A stretch of DNA of 23,413 nt, taken from a virus. Both the position numbers and the translations under genes were made by a program. Shown here in pieces: positions 12,806-19,295 of this stretch (its first letter is position 1; every line of letters starts with the position of its first letter). The DNA is taken from positions 1-23,413 of the IMG/VR virus record IMGVR_UViG_3300044971_004137. The stretch is one strand, 5' to 3'. Below the pieces are notes generated by a model. That model did no database searches. It was not told where the DNA came from and saw nothing but the letters and a program-made list of their open reading frames with translations.

Positions 12806-14940
12806 ACGCCGCCCGTTATGGCGTTTGTCGTTCCATTGTAAGTCAAGCCGCTATTGACAAGCACAGATTGACTGCCTGTTGTGCCTGTAACAAAAGTCAA
12901 ATACGCGGTGGTTGCTGTGCTGGTGGAAACAGTGACTGTTGTGGGAGGTGCTCCAGAAAATCCGCTCCATCCAGAAGTGCCGCTAAACCCAGAAAAACCA
13001 GATGTGCCTGAAAACCCAGAAAGACCGGAGCCAGAAAAACCACTGACGCCTGATCCAGAAAATCCAGACTGGCCCGAGAAACCGGAAATGCCAGAAAATC
13101 CGCTCCATCCAGAAGTGCCGCTAAACCCAGAAAAACCAGATGTACCTGAAAACCCAGAAAGACCGGAGCCAGAAAAACCACTGACGCCTGATCCAGAAAA
13201 TCCAGACTGGCCCGAGAAACCGGAAATGCCAGAAAATCCGCTTATCCCTGATCCAGAGAAGCCGGATCGCCCTGAGAACCCGCTGATGCCACTGCCTGAG
13301 AACCCGGATCTGCCTGAAAAGCCTGAAAAGCCTGAAAAGCCTGAAAAGCCGCTGATGCCACTGCCTGAGAACCCAGATCTGCCTGAAAAGCCTGAAAAGC
13401 CGCTGATGCCCGATCCGGAAAATCCAGAAAATCCAGAAAAACCAGAGATCCCAGAAAAGCCTGAAATACCAGAAAAGCCTGAAATACCAGAAAAGCCAGA
13501 AAAGCCTGAAATACCAGAAAAGCCAGAAGTGCCTGAAAAGCCTGAAGTGCCTGAAAAGCCTGAAATACCAGAAAAGCCAGAAGTGCCTGAAAAACCACTT
13601 ATTCCTGATCCAGAGAAGCCACTTATCCCTGAACCGGAGAATCCAGATTCTCCGGAAAACCCGCTGAACCCAGAAATACCGGAAATGCCAGAAAAACCAC
13701 TGATTCCGGAAATGCCAGAAAAACCACTGATTCCGGAAAACCCGGAAATACCGCTAAACCCAGAGATTCCAGAAAAACCGGAGATACCACTCCCGGAAAA
13801 ACCTGACGTTCCAGAAAATCCAGACACCCCGGAGAATCCGGAAATACCGCTAAATCCAGAAATTCCTGAGAATCCAGATATGCCGGAAAAACCCGACGTT
13901 CCAGAAAATCCAGATATTCCAGAAAATCCAGATATTCCAGAAAATCCGGATATTCCAGACCCGGAAAATCCGGAAACACCTGAAAAACCAGAATCGCCAC
14001 TGAAACCTGAGACACCAGAAAAGCCGGAAATCCCGGAAAACCCACTTACTCCCGAAAACCCAGATGTGCCCGAAAAGCCCGAGATACCAGAAAAGCCGGA
14101 AATTCCAGAGAAGCCAGACTCGCCCGAAAAGCCCGAAATTCCAGAAAACCCCGATTCACCACTGTACCCGGAAAGACCTAATCCAGAAAAACCTGAATAC
14201 CCAGAAAATCCGGAAAATCCGGAAGCACCAAGGGCATTAGACCAATGCCCGCTGACGTAGCCTTCATATTGATTCGTATCTGTATTGAAACGAATTTGTC
14301 CATCACTACCAGCAGGACGTTCTGCTGTGGTCCCTTTCGGCAGTGTAACCGCCTCGGTTCCCGGCAAAATTGGATTGAGCGCGAAACTGATCGTTGGGTT
14401 GCCACCAGCGCCATTACCGTTGGCCACAGAGATCTGATCTGCAGTTCCAGCAATCAGCACGCCGCCCGCAGTTGACCCGTTTTGAAAAGCCAGCAGCCCA
14501 GTTCCACCAACGTTCGCCATGGCTGCAGCCAGCCCAGCAAGTGAGATCGTGGGATTGCCTGCAACGCCGTCGCCATTGGAGATGGCCAAACCTGCGCCGG
14601 TGACAGCAATACTGCGGCTTGTAACCGCGCTGGCAGATGTCTTAGCAATAATACCGGTGCCGGCAAGCTCCAACGAGCCCGCCGCGCCATTAAGCGTGAT
14701 TCTATAAAACGCTTGCGGGCCACCATCAACTAAGCCAAGACCGGTACTTGTAGACAGATATCGACTGTTAGGTAACGTCGTTTCTTGTACCAGAGTGAGG
14801 AAAGTCTGTTGCTGATTCGGAGCGCTAGCGATAGCAGAAGTCGTAGCACGAACCGTTTGACCGTTCTGAACGATTGGTACCGACTCTGTTCCGGTAATCG
14901 GGCCAGCCGCAGGTAGTTGGGTGATTGTTACGTTCGGCAT
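12787..14940 (-). CDS. Collagen-like tail fibre with Gly-Xaa-Ser repeats
   Basis: A 717-residue protein. Residues 1-~205 are a beta-rich phage tail N-terminus (MPNVTITQLPAAGP, GLAISNGDGVAGNPTISLAG and a similar second unit). Residues ~203-239 hold a TTAERPAGSDGQIRFNTDTN module seen in many tail fibres. Residues 240-663 are almost purely Gly-Xaa-Ser triplets (GFS GIS GFS ...), with X mostly Phe or Ile and the register kept by occasional extra SG. No proline occurs in this stretch, unlike vertebrate collagen. Residues 664-717 form a C-terminal cap ending GGVAGGAF. It is likely trimeric and receptor-binding. Its TAA overlaps the next gene's ATG, tying it to the glycosyltransferase genes; serines are candidate sugar acceptors (inference). 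Confidence 0.85.
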   Translation of the reverse strand: MPNVTITQLPAAGPITGTESVPIVQNGQTVRATTSAIASAPNQQQTFLTLVQETTLPNSRYLSTSTGLGLVDGGPQAFYRITLNGAAGSLELAGTGIIAKTSASAVTSRSIAVTGAGLAISNGDGVAGNPTISLAGLAAAMANVGGTGLLAFQNGSTAGGVLIAGTADQISVANGNGAGGNPTISFALNPILPGTEAVTLPKGTTAERPAGSDGQIRFNTDTNQYEGYVSGHWSNALGASGFSGFSGYSGFSGLGLSGYSGESGFSGISGFSGESGFSGISGFSGISGFSGTSGFSGVSGFSGISGFSGVSGFSGDSGFSGVSGFSGSGISGFSGISGFSGISGFSGTSGFSGISGFSGISGFSGISGFSGVSGFSGTSGFSGSGISGFSGISGFSGISGFSGISGFSGISGISGFSGISGISGFSGFSGESGFSGSGISGFSGSGISGFSGTSGFSGISGFSGTSGFSGTSGFSGISGFSGFSGISGFSGISGFSGISGFSGFSGFSGSGISGFSGFSGRSGFSGSGISGFSGFSGFSGFSGRSGFSGSGISGFSGRSGFSGSGISGFSGISGFSGQSGFSGSGVSGFSGSGLSGFSGTSGFSGFSGTSGWSGFSGISGFSGQSGFSGSGVSGFSGSGLSGFSGTSGFSGFSGTSGWSGFSGAPPTTVTVSTSTATTAYLTFVTGTTGSQSVLVNSGLTYNGTTNAITGGVAGGAF
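12952..14223 (-). repeat. Gly-Xaa-Ser collagen-like coding repeat
   Basis: Roughly 424 codons of 9-base (Gly-Xaa-Ser) and 18-base (GFSGIS) units. Ser, Gly and Phe codons vary between units, so most copies differ at the DNA level, but some stretches are identical: four exact 9-base copies of one GFS unit lie at 13312-13347. Such DNA is prone to slippage and length change. Confidence 0.9.
12953..13228 (-). repeat. 138-bp tandem duplication inside the fibre gene
   Basis: Positions 12953-13090 and 13091-13228 match along their whole length except for one base that I can find (13006 versus 13144). That difference is a synonymous Gly codon change. Each copy encodes 46 residues including the rare W (TSGWSGFSG) and Q (GQSGFSG) units. 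It is an in-frame, probably recent duplication. Confidence 0.9.
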
Positions 14941-14941
14941 A

Positions 14942-15286
14942 TCACGGCTGTATTTCTAGACCGTCTAGATTACCGTCATTCTGCGGAATATTCGTGTTCT
15001 GCTCCGGAGAGAGAACCGCCCCGCCGTAAGGCTCACCGGCAGTCAAATTGTTGGGATCTAAAGCGACTGAGACATCAGGTCTCGGAAATCGAATATTGAT
15101 TCTTTCCGTCTTGCGAGCCGCCAAACGGTAGGGGTCGAATTGATCGGCACACCCTTGATCGCACACTTGAAGGCCAGGAAAATTGGGGTCCGACCTCATC
15201 ACAGCGTGAGGCCTTTTCATCTTGCACCTGTCGCACACCGCAATCGCGATGTCCGAATAACCCAAAGTGTCAAGGAAAATCGGCAT
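14942..15286 (-). CDS. Small Cys-containing phage protein, possible zinc ribbon (114 aa)
   Basis: Starts MPIFLDTLGYSDIAIAVCDR. A CDRC pair (residues ~18-21) and a later CDQGC pair could hold a zinc ion. The segment PNFPGLQVCDQGCADQFDPY followed by RLAARKTERINIRFPRPDV is, as I recall, a recurrent pattern in aquatic phage structural regions. The C-terminal third is Pro/Asn-rich and probably disordered. It sits between the adaptor and the collagen-like fibre gene (one base before the latter), so a tail or connector role is likely but not shown. Confidence 0.65.
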   Translation of the reverse strand: MPIFLDTLGYSDIAIAVCDRCKMKRPHAVMRSDPNFPGLQVCDQGCADQFDPYRLAARKTERINIRFPRPDVSVALDPNNLTAGEPYGGAVLSPEQNTNIPQNDGNLDGLEIQP

Positions 15287-15289
15287 AGT

Positions 15290-16363
15290 TTACCTCGTGT
15301 ACACGCTAATATTGGGTGCAAAATAAATCGGCGATTTGTCTCTTTCCTCGACCTCGGCAAGAACAAGGTATTTTTCGGCTTGCTCTTCAAGATACTTGAT
15401 CCGGGCCAAATCCACACTGGGAAGTTCCTGAGACATCTGATGGGCCAGCATGCATTGTATAGCCAGGAACCAACGTTGGGGGATCTCCAATTCTCCGTAC
15501 AAATCGCCGACATCCATGATCTGGCGCGAATACCAGACAGTCATTTGAACAAACGGGTCAGACGGCACCGGCCACAAATAAATCTCGGGCTGAGGAATAG
15601 TCCTATTGAACCAATACTGAAATGGTTGGTTCGCTGTGAAATTCTTATTGGGCAGATTCGTGTAATCGTCTCGGTTAAGACGAGCCATCGTGATTTCAGT
15701 AGAATTGTTACCGAAATAAAGTTCGCGTAACGATAACGTATTGCCACCGGTCTCGCGAATTCGGTAAAACTGCACCGTCTGGCCAGCCTCAATGTCGTAC
15801 CAAAGCCACTCATTATTCACCCAAGCTGTGGCTCCAGGCGCGAGTAAGGTGCTCCAGGTGATCCCATCAACTGAGTACTCAAAAACGACATTGAAATTAC
15901 CCGATACTCCAGGTAAGACACCAATCGAACCTACATAAACCGGATTGTTAGTGCCGTAATCTACGGCGATGTTTCCATTCGTGCTTGTCTGAGTGCAAAT
16001 CGTGTCGGTATTCGAATCGAAAGCATTAGCCACGATGCCGCCCGCACTACTGGCATAACCGCCAGTGCTGTTCGGAGTAGGGCGATTCATCCTACGATAC
16101 AAGGCCTGGAGAACGTCGTTCGATCCTAAGGGCAGCTTGTATACGTAATTGTCGGCTTGCAGCCCGAACACCTTTTTGTCAATCGCCCAGTACTGAATAC
16201 CAATATTGATGAGGTTGCTGAGGAGAAAAAACAGGGATTCCTTCGCGCTCAAAAGCTGTTCTGACGTCAACTCTTCAGCCATCTTCCCGCATCGACGTGC
16301 CCCGTGATCAATCAGGGTCTGCACGGGAATAACGGTGGTACCTACTGTCCCAGAATAAGCCAT
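15290..16363 (-). CDS. Head-to-tail adaptor-like protein with inserted discoidin (F5/8 type C)-like domain
   Basis: A 357-residue protein. Residues 1-95 are mainly helical (VIPVQTLIDHGARRCGKMAE, then SAKESLFFLLSNLINIGIQY). Residues ~225-357 (TNLPNKNFTANQPFQYWFNR, then IYLWPVPSDPFVQMTVWYSR) resemble the adaptor/tubular proteins that join portal to tail, such as P22 gp4 and T7 gp11. Between them, residues ~100-220 have the pattern of a discoidin jelly roll: NAFDSNTDTICTQTS, NIAVDYGT, EYSVDGITWSTLL, then YRIRETGGNTLSLRELYFG. Discoidin domains usually bind sugars. The domain may be exposed on the virion collar. A second adaptor-like gene lies at 4562-5197, so which one plays the gp4 role is open. 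Confidence 0.65.
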   Translation of the reverse strand: MAYSGTVGTTVIPVQTLIDHGARRCGKMAEELTSEQLLSAKESLFFLLSNLINIGIQYWAIDKKVFGLQADNYVYKLPLGSNDVLQALYRRMNRPTPNSTGGYASSAGGIVANAFDSNTDTICTQTSTNGNIAVDYGTNNPVYVGSIGVLPGVSGNFNVVFEYSVDGITWSTLLAPGATAWVNNEWLWYDIEAGQTVQFYRIRETGGNTLSLRELYFGNNSTEITMARLNRDDYTNLPNKNFTANQPFQYWFNRTIPQPEIYLWPVPSDPFVQMTVWYSRQIMDVGDLYGELEIPQRWFLAIQCMLAHQMSQELPSVDLARIKYLEEQAEKYLVLAEVEERDKSPIYFAPNISVYTR

Positions 16364-16370
16364 TTTGTCC

Positions 16371-16775
16371 TCACCACCCGGGGCAATTCCACCGCTTCAT
16401 GGACGCGCGAGACCGACTACCCTTTTCGCTTTTTTCTGCGACCGCACCCATTCTGGCGCAAAAGGAATCTCGTCGTGCTCCGCCTTGAGGCTGTGGTGCC
16501 TTCAGTTTAGATCCGGTCTCTTTATTATACTTCGCACGACCCTTGGCTGTCAAACCCGCACCGCGTTCCACAGGCATCTTCTCACCCCTGCCGATACTTA
16601 GGGCCACACCACCGCTCTTCATGCGCTCCGGAAGGCTTCCGTAGGCCTTCCTGCCCCTATTAGAAGAGGTGTATTCGGCGGCGACGTCCTGCTTGATGCC
16701 TACCTTCCTGCTGAACTTAGGGTCGTTCTCTGCCGCTTTCATCAGGCGGAACTGAGCTTTCGACTTCGCAGGCAT
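16371..16775 (-). CDS. Small basic phage protein, DUF3008-like start and DUF6321-like end (134 aa)
   Basis: I take the ATG at 16773-16775 (MPAKSKAQFRLMKAAENDPK), directly after the previous TGA. The longer frame starting at 17108 overlaps the preceding gene and terminator. The N-terminal SKAQFRLM motif is like the small DUF3008-type proteins. The C-terminal half (GLTAKGRAKYNKETGSKLKA, then RRDSFCARMGAVAEK, ending MKRWNCPGW) closely resembles a short basic protein very common in aquatic phages, which I recall as DUF6321. Neither has a known function. Family names are from memory. Two conserved-looking Cys (in SFCARM and RWNC) might pair or bind metal. Confidence 0.7.
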   Translation of the reverse strand: MPAKSKAQFRLMKAAENDPKFSRKVGIKQDVAAEYTSSNRGRKAYGSLPERMKSGGVALSIGRGEKMPVERGAGLTAKGRAKYNKETGSKLKAPQPQGGARRDSFCARMGAVAEKSEKGSRSRASMKRWNCPGW

Positions 16776-16777
16776 GG

Positions 16778-17062
16778 TCAACCGCAGAAAATTGTCACTG
16801 CGGCAGCTGCTGGCAGAGTAACGTGGATATTGGTGCTGAAACGAATTCCGTTGCCCGGTATCAAAGTAGAAAACGGGTTTGTTGGTGAAGCAGAAATGTT
16901 GACTCGCAAAAGCACAGTGCCGGATGCACCGCCATCGCGGAACACTATCTCCCCAGCCGTGCCACCGGTCAATAGCTGATACCCGGCAAGATTCGTAGCA
17001 CCAGCGTAAATCACACCAGTTGCATCCCTGTGCGCCGAGAACACATTCGTCAACGTTGACAT
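16778..17062 (-). CDS. Small beta-rich hypothetical structural protein (94 aa)
   Basis: Starts MSTLTNVFSAHRDATGVIYA, with an AGGAG ribosome site just downstream of the terminator hairpin. The composition is Gly/Ala/Thr with several short strands (GEIVFRDGGASGTVLLRVNI, then GIRFSTNIHVTLPAAAAV). The length and pattern resemble small head or tail decoration proteins. No catalytic motif, TM or signal peptide is seen. The stop lies two bases before the next start. The function is unknown. Confidence 0.65.
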   Translation of the reverse strand: MSTLTNVFSAHRDATGVIYAGATNLAGYQLLTGGTAGEIVFRDGGASGTVLLRVNISASPTNPFSTLIPGNGIRFSTNIHVTLPAAAAVTIFCG

Positions 17063-17075
17063 TTAACTCTCCTAG

Positions 17076-17100
17076 AAAAATGGGGGCCGAAGCCCCCATT
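17076..17100 (-). terminator. Rho-independent terminator candidate inside the structural operon
   Basis: The sequence 17079-17100 is a perfect 9-bp inverted repeat (AATGGGGGC / GCCCCCATT) with a UUCG tetraloop on the minus strand. It is followed by a T-run ending at 17076. It starts two bases after the stop of the KxGG gene and ends shortly before the ribosome site (AGGAG) of the next gene. It probably attenuates transcription so that downstream genes are made at lower level than capsid genes. Confidence 0.75.
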
Positions 17101-17101
17101 A

Positions 17102-17863
17102 TCAACACTCTTCGTTTTTAACTCTGCCGCCACGTTTGAACGTGCCGGATAACTGGCTAATCGCCACAGGTTTAGACGGAGCTTTCTTTGGCATTGCTAC
17201 GGCATGGCCGGAGTTGTTAACTGCGCCCCCCGTAGCAAAATGCTTTTTTGCAGCACCACCCTTCTTGTAGCCGCCAGCGTTACCAAGTTTCACATCGCCG
17301 GTAGGAGCTGAATTGGTGTCGGGTCGAGCTTCAACCACTTTCGTGGTTTTGCGATTCATAGTCTTGATGATACCACCAGACTTGAACCCGGCTTGACCAT
17401 TCACCACACCACCGGTCTTGTACTCGGCAGGCTTAGTGGACTTCATCACACCACCGGTCTTAAGGCCTTTGTGAGCCTTGGACGCGGGGGAAGCGGCGTG
17501 CTTCGTGAGTTTCTTGTCCACCTTCTTGATGGCACCCATCTCGGCTTTATGCATAGCCGGAGTTTCCACCTCTCCACCCTTTTTCATGGGAGGCATAGCC
17601 TGCATCGGAGGCGCAGGAGGCATCGCAGGGGGCCGACGCATCATCTTCTTCGCGGCCATAGCACGAGCAGCAGCGGGGTTGCCCATAGGCGGCGTAATCG
17701 GGCTGCGACCAGCCAGAGCACCCATAACCCCACCATCCATTTTACGAACAGGGGCTCCCTCCTTCTGCGCACGCTTGTGGGTTGCGGACCCACCAGTCTT
17801 GAGTTTAAGCTCAACACTGGGTTCAGTGGTCTGCATCTTCACCATCGGTTTAAATTGGCCCAT
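17102..17863 (-). CDS. Basic KxGG-repeat protein, putative virion-associated
   Basis: A 253-residue, strongly basic, low-complexity protein. A short motif of the form aromatic/hydrophobic-K-x-G-G-hydrophobic recurs about nine times: LKTGGS, MDGGV, KKGGEV, LKTGGV, YKTGGV, FKSGGI, YKKGGA, FATGGA and FKRGGR. Between them lie Lys/Ala/Pro-rich linkers and a Met/Pro-rich block around residues 75-95 (MMRRPPAMPPAPPMQAMPPM). There is no globular core, signal peptide or TM segment. Similar KKGG-repeat proteins occur near capsid genes in environmental phages, with no proven role. Binding of DNA or of an acidic capsid surface is an inference from charge. The gene ends at a perfect hairpin terminator. Confidence 0.7.
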   Translation of the reverse strand: MGQFKPMVKMQTTEPSVELKLKTGGSATHKRAQKEGAPVRKMDGGVMGALAGRSPITPPMGNPAAARAMAAKKMMRRPPAMPPAPPMQAMPPMKKGGEVETPAMHKAEMGAIKKVDKKLTKHAASPASKAHKGLKTGGVMKSTKPAEYKTGGVVNGQAGFKSGGIIKTMNRKTTKVVEARPDTNSAPTGDVKLGNAGGYKKGGAAKKHFATGGAVNNSGHAVAMPKKAPSKPVAISQLSGTFKRGGRVKNEEC

Positions 17864-17874
17864 GATGTGCCTCC

Positions 17875-18324
17875 TTAAACTTTCTGAGCATACACAACGG
17901 TCAGACGAACAATCGCCTGGGTCGTGCTGATCGTGCCGTCGGGATCAACCGTGATGACAACGGATTGGTTGGTTCCAATATTCGCCATCGCCGCCAGTTG
18001 GGCTGCAGTAAAAGTCAAAGCCGCACGACCACCGGCAAAAATGTCGGTAGAAGACACATATTGTGTCCCTGCCGCAGCGGTGCCAATAGTCATCGCAATC
18101 GCGGTCGCAGTACCACCCCCCACGACCCCATCCTGAACCGTATCTACATAAAAGTCGATGATCTGGGACGAAGCGGGGAGAGTCAGAGTCGCGCTAGTTG
18201 CGGTTCCTGCGGTTGCGGTCGTGACCGTGGTAGTCTGGGTCAAGACCGTGAAACCGCCGTCAACGGTATCGGTCAGAGTTCCAGAGCCAGCACGGACAGT
18301 GCTACCAAAGTACGTTTGTGCCAT
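17875..18324 (-). CDS. Small beta-rich structural protein (149 aa), putative
   Basis: I choose the ATG at 18322-18324 (MAQTYFGSTVRAGSG) because AAGGAG lies six bases upstream. The longer frame from 18363 would read through the capsid 3' hairpin. The protein is rich in Thr, Ala, Gly and Val, with alternating beta-type patterns (TTTVTTATAGTATSATLTLP, then SQIIDFYVDTVQDG) and a C-terminal strand RLTVVYAQKV. There is no signal peptide or TM. As the first gene after the capsid gene it is probably a head decoration or head-completion protein, but no family is recognised with certainty. Confidence 0.65.
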   Translation of the reverse strand: MAQTYFGSTVRAGSGTLTDTVDGGFTVLTQTTTVTTATAGTATSATLTLPASSQIIDFYVDTVQDGVVGGGTATAIAMTIGTAAAGTQYVSSTDIFAGGRAALTFTAAQLAAMANIGTNQSVVITVDPDGTISTTQAIVRLTVVYAQKV

Positions 18325-18346
18325 TGTCTTTCTCCTTAATGGAGCA

Positions 18347-18361
18347 GGGGCCGAAGCCCCC
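18347..18361 (-). promoter_or_regulatory. GC-rich UUCG hairpin after the capsid gene
   Basis: On the minus strand GGGGC-TTCG-GCCCC forms a 5-bp stem closed by a cUUCGg tetraloop, just after the capsid stop and before the ribosome site of the next gene. No T-run follows, so it is not a classical terminator. An mRNA 3'-end stabiliser or processing block is more plausible. The 15-base core recurs exactly in the hairpin at 17079-17100. Confidence 0.55.
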
Positions 18362-18369
18362 ACTTAGGT

Positions 18370-19284
18370 TTAGACGCCGGGAGTACCGTACATCGCACGA
18401 GGATCAGTGAAGCCAACGTCGTAACGCTCGGTGGCCTTGTAGCGCATCGAGTCAGTTTCGAAATCGCCTTCCATGGTCTTCTCCATAGCGCGACGCATCA
18501 TCAGCTTCATACCCTCGGGAGCGTCGGTCTGAACCCACCATGCATTGGCGTTGGTCAGACGGGACAGAACAGCGGCACCCTCATCCAGCAAGCCAATAGA
18601 CTTGACGGGGTTGATGTCGTTGTTAGCCGTACCAGCACGCAGCACCGATTTGAGCAGCACTTCGGCCTGGAAGACGTTGCCAGGAGCGACCACCAGTTGG
18701 CGGGGCACCAGACGAATCTTCTTGCCGTTGTTGTCCACAGCCTGACGGATCTGAATGAGCATTTGCTCAAGCGAAGTCTGCGACAGGTTAGCTGCGGTGC
18801 TCAGCAGGTTACTGAAAGTACCGTTGACGATCGGGTGCGAAGCGCTGTTAAGCTGCACACCGTCGCCGCCAGGATACGAGGCGTTGAAAGCGCGGTTCAG
18901 CACGTTGGCCGACAGCGTTTCCTTGGTCTCGATCATGGATTGCGCCAAGTGCTTGGCGTACACCTGACCAATACGAATATGATCGCCGTCTTCCACCAAC
19001 ACTTTGGTCAGCGCGAAGGCCAGACCGTACACGTTGTAAACGTAGCGCTTGAGGAACAGCACACCGCCCTGCTGATAAGTCACCGGAGTGCCATCAGGCA
19101 GTTGGGGAGCGGCACCAAACCCATACAGGACGGGTTCTTCGTGGTAGTTACGCGGGATGCCGTTCTCTTCGCGGAAAACGCGAGACCATTCATCCTTGCG
19201 TTGCTCGTACACACCATCAAAACATTCGTTCAGAATCGGTTCAACGATCGAACGAAAGTCTGTACTTCTCATCGGAGCAGCCAT
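18370..19284 (-). CDS. Major capsid protein (HK97-fold family, putative)
   Basis: A 304-residue protein starting MAAPMRSTDFRSIVEPILNE. Reasons for the call are its place after scaffold and decoration genes and its layout. A helical N-arm comes first (ECFDGVYEQRKDEWSRVF). Next is the segment NVYGLAFALTKVLVEDGDH, then a long helix (KHLAQSMIETKETLSANVLN). A loop with ASHPIVNGTFSNLLS follows, then an RLVPRQLVVAPGNVFQAEVL strand-helix unit typical of the A-domain of Mu gpT-like capsid proteins. The C-terminus (RYKATERYDVGFTDPRAM) also fits that pattern. A strong AAGGGGG ribosome site precedes the ATG. It forms the icosahedral shell, and no protease gene is visible nearby. Confidence 0.8.
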   Translation of the reverse strand: MAAPMRSTDFRSIVEPILNECFDGVYEQRKDEWSRVFREENGIPRNYHEEPVLYGFGAAPQLPDGTPVTYQQGGVLFLKRYVYNVYGLAFALTKVLVEDGDHIRIGQVYAKHLAQSMIETKETLSANVLNRAFNASYPGGDGVQLNSASHPIVNGTFSNLLSTAANLSQTSLEQMLIQIRQAVDNNGKKIRLVPRQLVVAPGNVFQAEVLLKSVLRAGTANNDINPVKSIGLLDEGAAVLSRLTNANAWWVQTDAPEGMKLMMRRAMEKTMEGDFETDSMRYKATERYDVGFTDPRAMYGTPGV

Positions 19285-19295
19285 GATTTACCCCC

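Noticed and set aside
12952-14223. A CRISPR-like array, because of dense short repeats.
   Set aside because: The repeats are 9/18-base codon units with no unique spacers of constant length, and they are part of an open reading frame.
12881-14260. A 459-codon open frame on the plus strand made of Pro-Glu-Lys-Pro repeats, antisense to the collagen-like region.
   Set aside because: It mirrors the 9-base periodicity of the Gly-Xaa-Ser codons, which excludes stops in this frame. It has no convincing ribosome site, lies opposite a well-supported gene, and would be the only plus-strand gene in the window.
16371-17108. A longer version of the small basic protein beginning at 17108.
   Set aside because: It would cover the terminator and the preceding gene in another frame; the ATG at 16775 immediately follows the upstream stop.
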